The notes under the pieces: generated by a model
What the model was told of the DNA's origin: nothing
Seen by the model: the letters and a program-made list of their open reading frames with translations, nothing else
Database searches by the model: none
From: JBBTQZ01 sp038065435
Lineage (GTDB): Bacteria > Patescibacteriota > Minisyncoccia > Phycocordibacterales > WO2-35-19
Length of the DNA stretch: 14,683 nt
Assembly: GCA_038065435.1 (NCBI GenBank)
Contig: JBBTQZ010000014.1
Location: forward strand, 1 to 14,683
Reading direction: 5' to 3'
Part shown: piece after piece, positions 12,398 to 14,683 of the stretch
Position numbering within the stretch: the first letter of the stretch is position 1
Layout: every line of letters starts with the position of its first letter
Program-made: the position numbers and the translations under genes

Positions 12398-13678
12398 ATG
12401 AAAATAAAAAATATAAAAGGCAGAGAGATACTAGACTCAAGGGGTAATCCTACTGTGGAAGTAGATGTGATATTGGAGAGTGGGGTTATGGGTAGGGCGG
12501 CTGTGCCGTCGGGCGCTTCCACCGGTAGTCATGAAGCTCATGAACTTAGGGATGGAGACGCGAATAGGTATAAGGGTAAAGGAGTTTTGAGGGCAATAGA
12601 TAATGTAAATACTGAAATAGCATGTAGTTTGATAGGTCTTAATTCTTTAGATCAAAGACATATAGATAATTTGCTCGTAAATCTCGATGGAACAAAAAAT
12701 AAATCGCGATTGGGGGCGAATGCCATCCTTGGCGTCTCTCTTGCTTGTGCCAAAGCGTCTGCTTTGGAAAGCAATGTAAATTTATTTGAATACATAAATA
12801 ATCTTTCTTCTGAAAAAAGAACTTTCTCTATGCCGATGCCTCTTTGTAATGTAATAAACGGAGGTCAACATGCATCTGGCTCCACTGATATACAAGAATT
12901 TATGATCGTGCCGATTGGAGGAAAACAATTTAAAGAAGCTCTGAGGATGAACACGGAAGTGTTTCATTCGCTCAAAAATATTCTTAAAGATAAAGGCTAT
13001 GGTACAACCGTGGGGGATGAAGGAGGTTATGCTCCAGCTGTAAAGAATGGTAATAAAGAAGCTCTCTCTCTGATTAGAGAGGCCGTAGAAGCTACTCAAT
13101 ATGATTTTGGCAAAGATATAGCCGTCGCTTTGGATGTGGCTGCAACCGAATTATACAAAGACGGTAGATATTCATTACTTACAGAAAACAGATCTCTAGA
13201 TTCAAATGAGATGATAGCTTTTTATCAAGATTTACAAAAAGATTACCCCCTCGTTTCTATAGAAGATGGGCTCGCAGAGGACGATTGGAGTGGTTGGAAA
13301 TCTCTTACGGAAAAAATGGGTGATCGGACACAGCTTGTAGGAGATGATTTGCTTGTTACGAATGTAGAATTTTTGAAAAAAGCTATACAAGAAAAAGCTT
13401 CCAACAGTATTTTGATAAAAGTGAATCAAATCGGTACACTGTCTGAAACCATAGAAGCTGTAGATTTGGCTCATAAATCTGGGTTTAGAGCTATCATATC
13501 GCATCGTTCTGGAGAGACAGAAGATACTACTATAAGCCATCTGGCTGTGGGCTTAGGTACTGGCCAAATAAAAACTGGTTCTATGAGTCGTACTGATAGA
13601 CTAGCTAAATACAACGAGCTTTTGAGAATAGAAGAGATGCTCGGTGAAAAAGCAGAATTTGCAAATAATATAATCTGA
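12398..13678 (+). CDS. eno: Enolase (phosphopyruvate hydratase)
   Basis: A 426-residue enolase converting 2-phosphoglycerate to phosphoenolpyruvate; normal length. Family blocks in order: GREILDSRGNPTVEVDV (about 5-21), PSGASTGSHEAHELRD, GANAILGVSLACAKA, NVINGGQHA, DIQEFMIVP, TTVGDEGGYAP with the catalytic glutamate, ALDVAATELY and SIEDGLAEDDW with metal-binding acids, LVGDDLLVTN, ILIKVNQIGT with the catalytic lysine, ISHRSGETEDTTI, and GQIKTGSMSRTDRLAKYNELLRIEE. It is followed after one base by phosphoglycerate mutase, so the two consecutive lower-glycolysis steps are co-transcribed. It starts at an ATG 9 bases after a TATAAT. Confidence 0.97.
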   Translation: MKIKNIKGREILDSRGNPTVEVDVILESGVMGRAAVPSGASTGSHEAHELRDGDANRYKGKGVLRAIDNVNTEIACSLIGLNSLDQRHIDNLLVNLDGTKNKSRLGANAILGVSLACAKASALESNVNLFEYINNLSSEKRTFSMPMPLCNVINGGQHASGSTDIQEFMIVPIGGKQFKEALRMNTEVFHSLKNILKDKGYGTTVGDEGGYAPAVKNGNKEALSLIREAVEATQYDFGKDIAVALDVAATELYKDGRYSLLTENRSLDSNEMIAFYQDLQKDYPLVSIEDGLAEDDWSGWKSLTEKMGDRTQLVGDDLLVTNVEFLKKAIQEKASNSILIKVNQIGTLSETIEAVDLAHKSGFRAIISHRSGETEDTTISHLAVGLGTGQIKTGSMSRTDRLAKYNELLRIEEMLGEKAEFANNII

Positions 13679-13679
13679 A

Positions 13680-14312
13680 ATGGCCAAACTCGTACTGGTA
13701 AGACATGGTAAATCTGAATGGAATGCTCTAGGTAAGTGGACCGGTAAAACCGACGTTGATCTGGCTTTAGAGGGGATAGAAGAAGCTCAAAAAGCAGGAA
13801 TCGCTATACAAGATATAGAAATACACTCGGCCTATACTTCTAGTTTGAAGAGAGCTAAAGATACTTTGAAACATCTCAAATCTACTCTGGAGAAAAATGA
13901 TTTCAATGATACACATCACGAAGCTTTAGACGAAAGAGATTATGGTGTGTATACTGGAAAAAATAAGTGGCAAGTAAAAGAAGAAGTGGGGGAAGAAGAG
14001 TTTCAGAAGATACGACGTGGTTGGGATACTCATATTCCCGAAGGAGAAACATTGAAAGATGTGTATGAACGAGTGATGCCGTATTTTAAAGAAACTATCC
14101 TGCAAGAATTGATAAATGGTAAAAATGTTCTTGTCGTATCTCACGGTAATACACTAAGGGCTATTATAAAAGATATAGAAGGTTTAGATGAAAATCAGAT
14201 TTGTGAAATGGAAGTCGGTACCGGTGAAGTGCATTGTTACGATATAGATGATAGAGGCAGTTTCTTGGGGAAAGAAATAAGGGTGGGGGAGGGTGACCCT
14301 CCACGGCCTTGA
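13680..14312 (+). CDS. gpmA: 2,3-bisphosphoglycerate-dependent phosphoglycerate mutase
   Basis: A 210-residue histidine-phosphatase-fold enzyme, shorter than the usual 230-250 residues, with the shortening in the middle. Visible are LVRHGKSEWNALGKWTGKTDVDL (phospho-acceptor His and Arg), YTSSLKRAKDTL, ALDERDYGVYTGKNK (acid catalyst Glu), a GETLKDVYERVMPYF block and VVSHGNTLRAIIKDIEG (second His). It interconverts 3- and 2-phosphoglycerate, directly before enolase in glycolysis, and begins one base after the enolase stop. The last residues, GEGDPPRP, are encoded by a GC-rich palindrome unlike the rest of the gene. A cofactor-dependent-like broad phosphatase is a less likely alternative. Confidence 0.92.
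   Translation: MAKLVLVRHGKSEWNALGKWTGKTDVDLALEGIEEAQKAGIAIQDIEIHSAYTSSLKRAKDTLKHLKSTLEKNDFNDTHHEALDERDYGVYTGKNKWQVKEEVGEEEFQKIRRGWDTHIPEGETLKDVYERVMPYFKETILQELINGKNVLVVSHGNTLRAIIKDIEGLDENQICEMEVGTGEVHCYDIDDRGSFLGKEIRVGEGDPPRP
14288..14302. repeat. GC-rich palindrome at the 3' end of gpmA
   Basis: GGAGGG (14288-14293) and CCCTCC (14297-14302) form a perfect 6-bp stem with loop TGA, inside a GC-rich patch that ends at the gpmA stop codon. No T-tract follows, so a classical terminator is unlikely. Confidence 0.5.
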
Positions 14313-14317
14313 AAATA

Positions 14318-14345
14318 TTGCGGAAAATTTGCATAAGAGTAGAAT
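14318..14345 (+). promoter_or_regulatory. Promoter of the 44-residue protein and recG
   Basis: TTGCGG (14318-14323) and TAGAAT (14340-14345) are separated by 16 bases. The -10 box ends 6 bases before the ATG at 14352, again suggesting a leaderless start. Confidence 0.45.
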
Positions 14346-14351
14346 CTAATA

Positions 14352-14486
14352 ATGGATAAGTTTTTGGTATTATTTATGATTGCTCTGGTATTTATAATAG
14401 GTCTTTTGCTTTATATTTATAATCCAGAATCTGAAGAATATATAATAGATGGTAACTCCCCAAACTCTACTTCCCCAAATATTTAA
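14352..14486 (+). CDS. 44-residue single-helix membrane protein
   Basis: A small open frame of 44 codons plus TAA. The protein starts MDKFLVLFMIALVFIIGLLL, a single hydrophobic helix (residues 4-23), followed by a polar tail with acidic EEYIID and a terminal Asn/Ser/Pro-rich stretch. This suggests an N-terminally anchored small membrane protein. I do not recognise a family. A -10 box lies 6 bases before the ATG. Its last 38 bases overlap the recG start in another frame, so the two are probably translationally coupled. Support comes from promoter position, the clean membrane helix and the coupling; no homology can be claimed. Confidence 0.55.
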   Translation: MDKFLVLFMIALVFIIGLLLYIYNPESEEYIIDGNSPNSTSPNI

Positions 14487-14683
14487 GCTCTCTTCTTTCC
14501 AAAAAAAAGTTTTGGAAAGAATGGGTCTAAAAACCTCTTATGATTTATTGCGCTATTTTCCTAGTAGATACGGCTCTTTGAGCCCTACGAAATCTATCGT
14601 GCTGTTAAATGTGGGAGAAGAGGTTGTTCTGTTCGGTAAATTAAAAAATGTAGAAACAAAGAAAACTTTTCGCTCCAAGATGC
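14449..14683 (+). CDS. recG: ATP-dependent DNA helicase RecG, N-terminal part
   Basis: The first 78 codons of a gene that runs off the right edge. The frame opens at ATG 14449, with a TAG immediately before it, so this start is the earliest possible. The visible protein contains FQKKVLERMGLKTSYDLLRYFPSRYGS (about residues 17-43), the N-terminal wedge-domain opening of RecG, followed by the beginning of an OB-fold-like segment (VGEEVVLFGKLKNVE). RecG remodels stalled forks and recombination intermediates. The helicase motifs lie outside the window, so the call rests on the N-terminus only. It overlaps the 44-residue gene by 38 bases. Confidence 0.75.
   Translation, partial: MVTPQTLLPQIFKLSSFQKKVLERMGLKTSYDLLRYFPSRYGSLSPTKSIVLLNVGEEVVLFGKLKNVETKKTFRSKM

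Overview
The window looks like chromosomal DNA of a small-genome bacterium of the Candidate Phyla Radiation (Patescibacteria, probably a Parcubacteria-type lineage). This is inference, not a database match. It rests on the AT-rich compact layout, a Gram-positive-like type IV pilus operon, short intergenic gaps, almost no Shine-Dalgarno sequences, tRNAs mostly lacking an encoded CCA, and small CPR-typical proteins (RNHCP zinc ribbon, DUF378, LabA-like NYN). TGA is used as a stop, so the code is the standard bacterial one.

Layout. (1) 1-5124, minus strand: type IV pilus operon reading pilB, pilC, then four minor pilin-like genes in the order FimT/GspH, PilV/GspI, PilW/GspJ, PilX/GspK; the last runs off the left edge and seems to start at a TTG. 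(2) 5224-6415, minus: an orphan 77-residue gene with its own strong promoter, Shine-Dalgarno and terminator; a LabA-like NYN ribonuclease; rpsO. (3) 6491-8228, plus: a XerC/D-type tyrosine recombinase and exonuclease III, converging on a minus-strand DUF378 membrane protein. (4) 8434-8863: a 430-base AT-rich gap holding the cca terminator, a long imperfect hairpin, a second terminator-like hairpin, a weak dif-like sequence and a palindrome in front of DUF378. (5) 8864-10656, minus: tRNA-Gly(GCC), tRNA-Arg(CCT), tRNA-Arg(TCG) and then cca, so the CCA-adding enzyme follows tRNAs that need it. (6) 10741-12329, plus: a YraN-family protein, two tRNA-Pro genes each fused to a GC-rich palindromic repeat, a DoxX-like membrane protein coupled to an RNHCP protein, and tRNA-Gly(TCC). 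(7) 12383-14683, plus: enolase and phosphoglycerate mutase, a 44-residue one-helix membrane protein not long enough for routine gene calling, and the start of recG.

Main themes. Several genes have a -10 box only 6-10 bases before the start codon, often in the extended form TGTTAGAAT, so many mRNAs are probably leaderless; the 77-residue gene is the exception. Two tRNAs have C instead of U at T-loop position 55. The two proline tRNAs are preceded by a structured repeat showing a compensatory base change. The last part of the recombinase gene switches abruptly to GC-rich codons. I see no CRISPR array, no insertion sequence and no defence island; the window is mostly housekeeping plus pilus genes.
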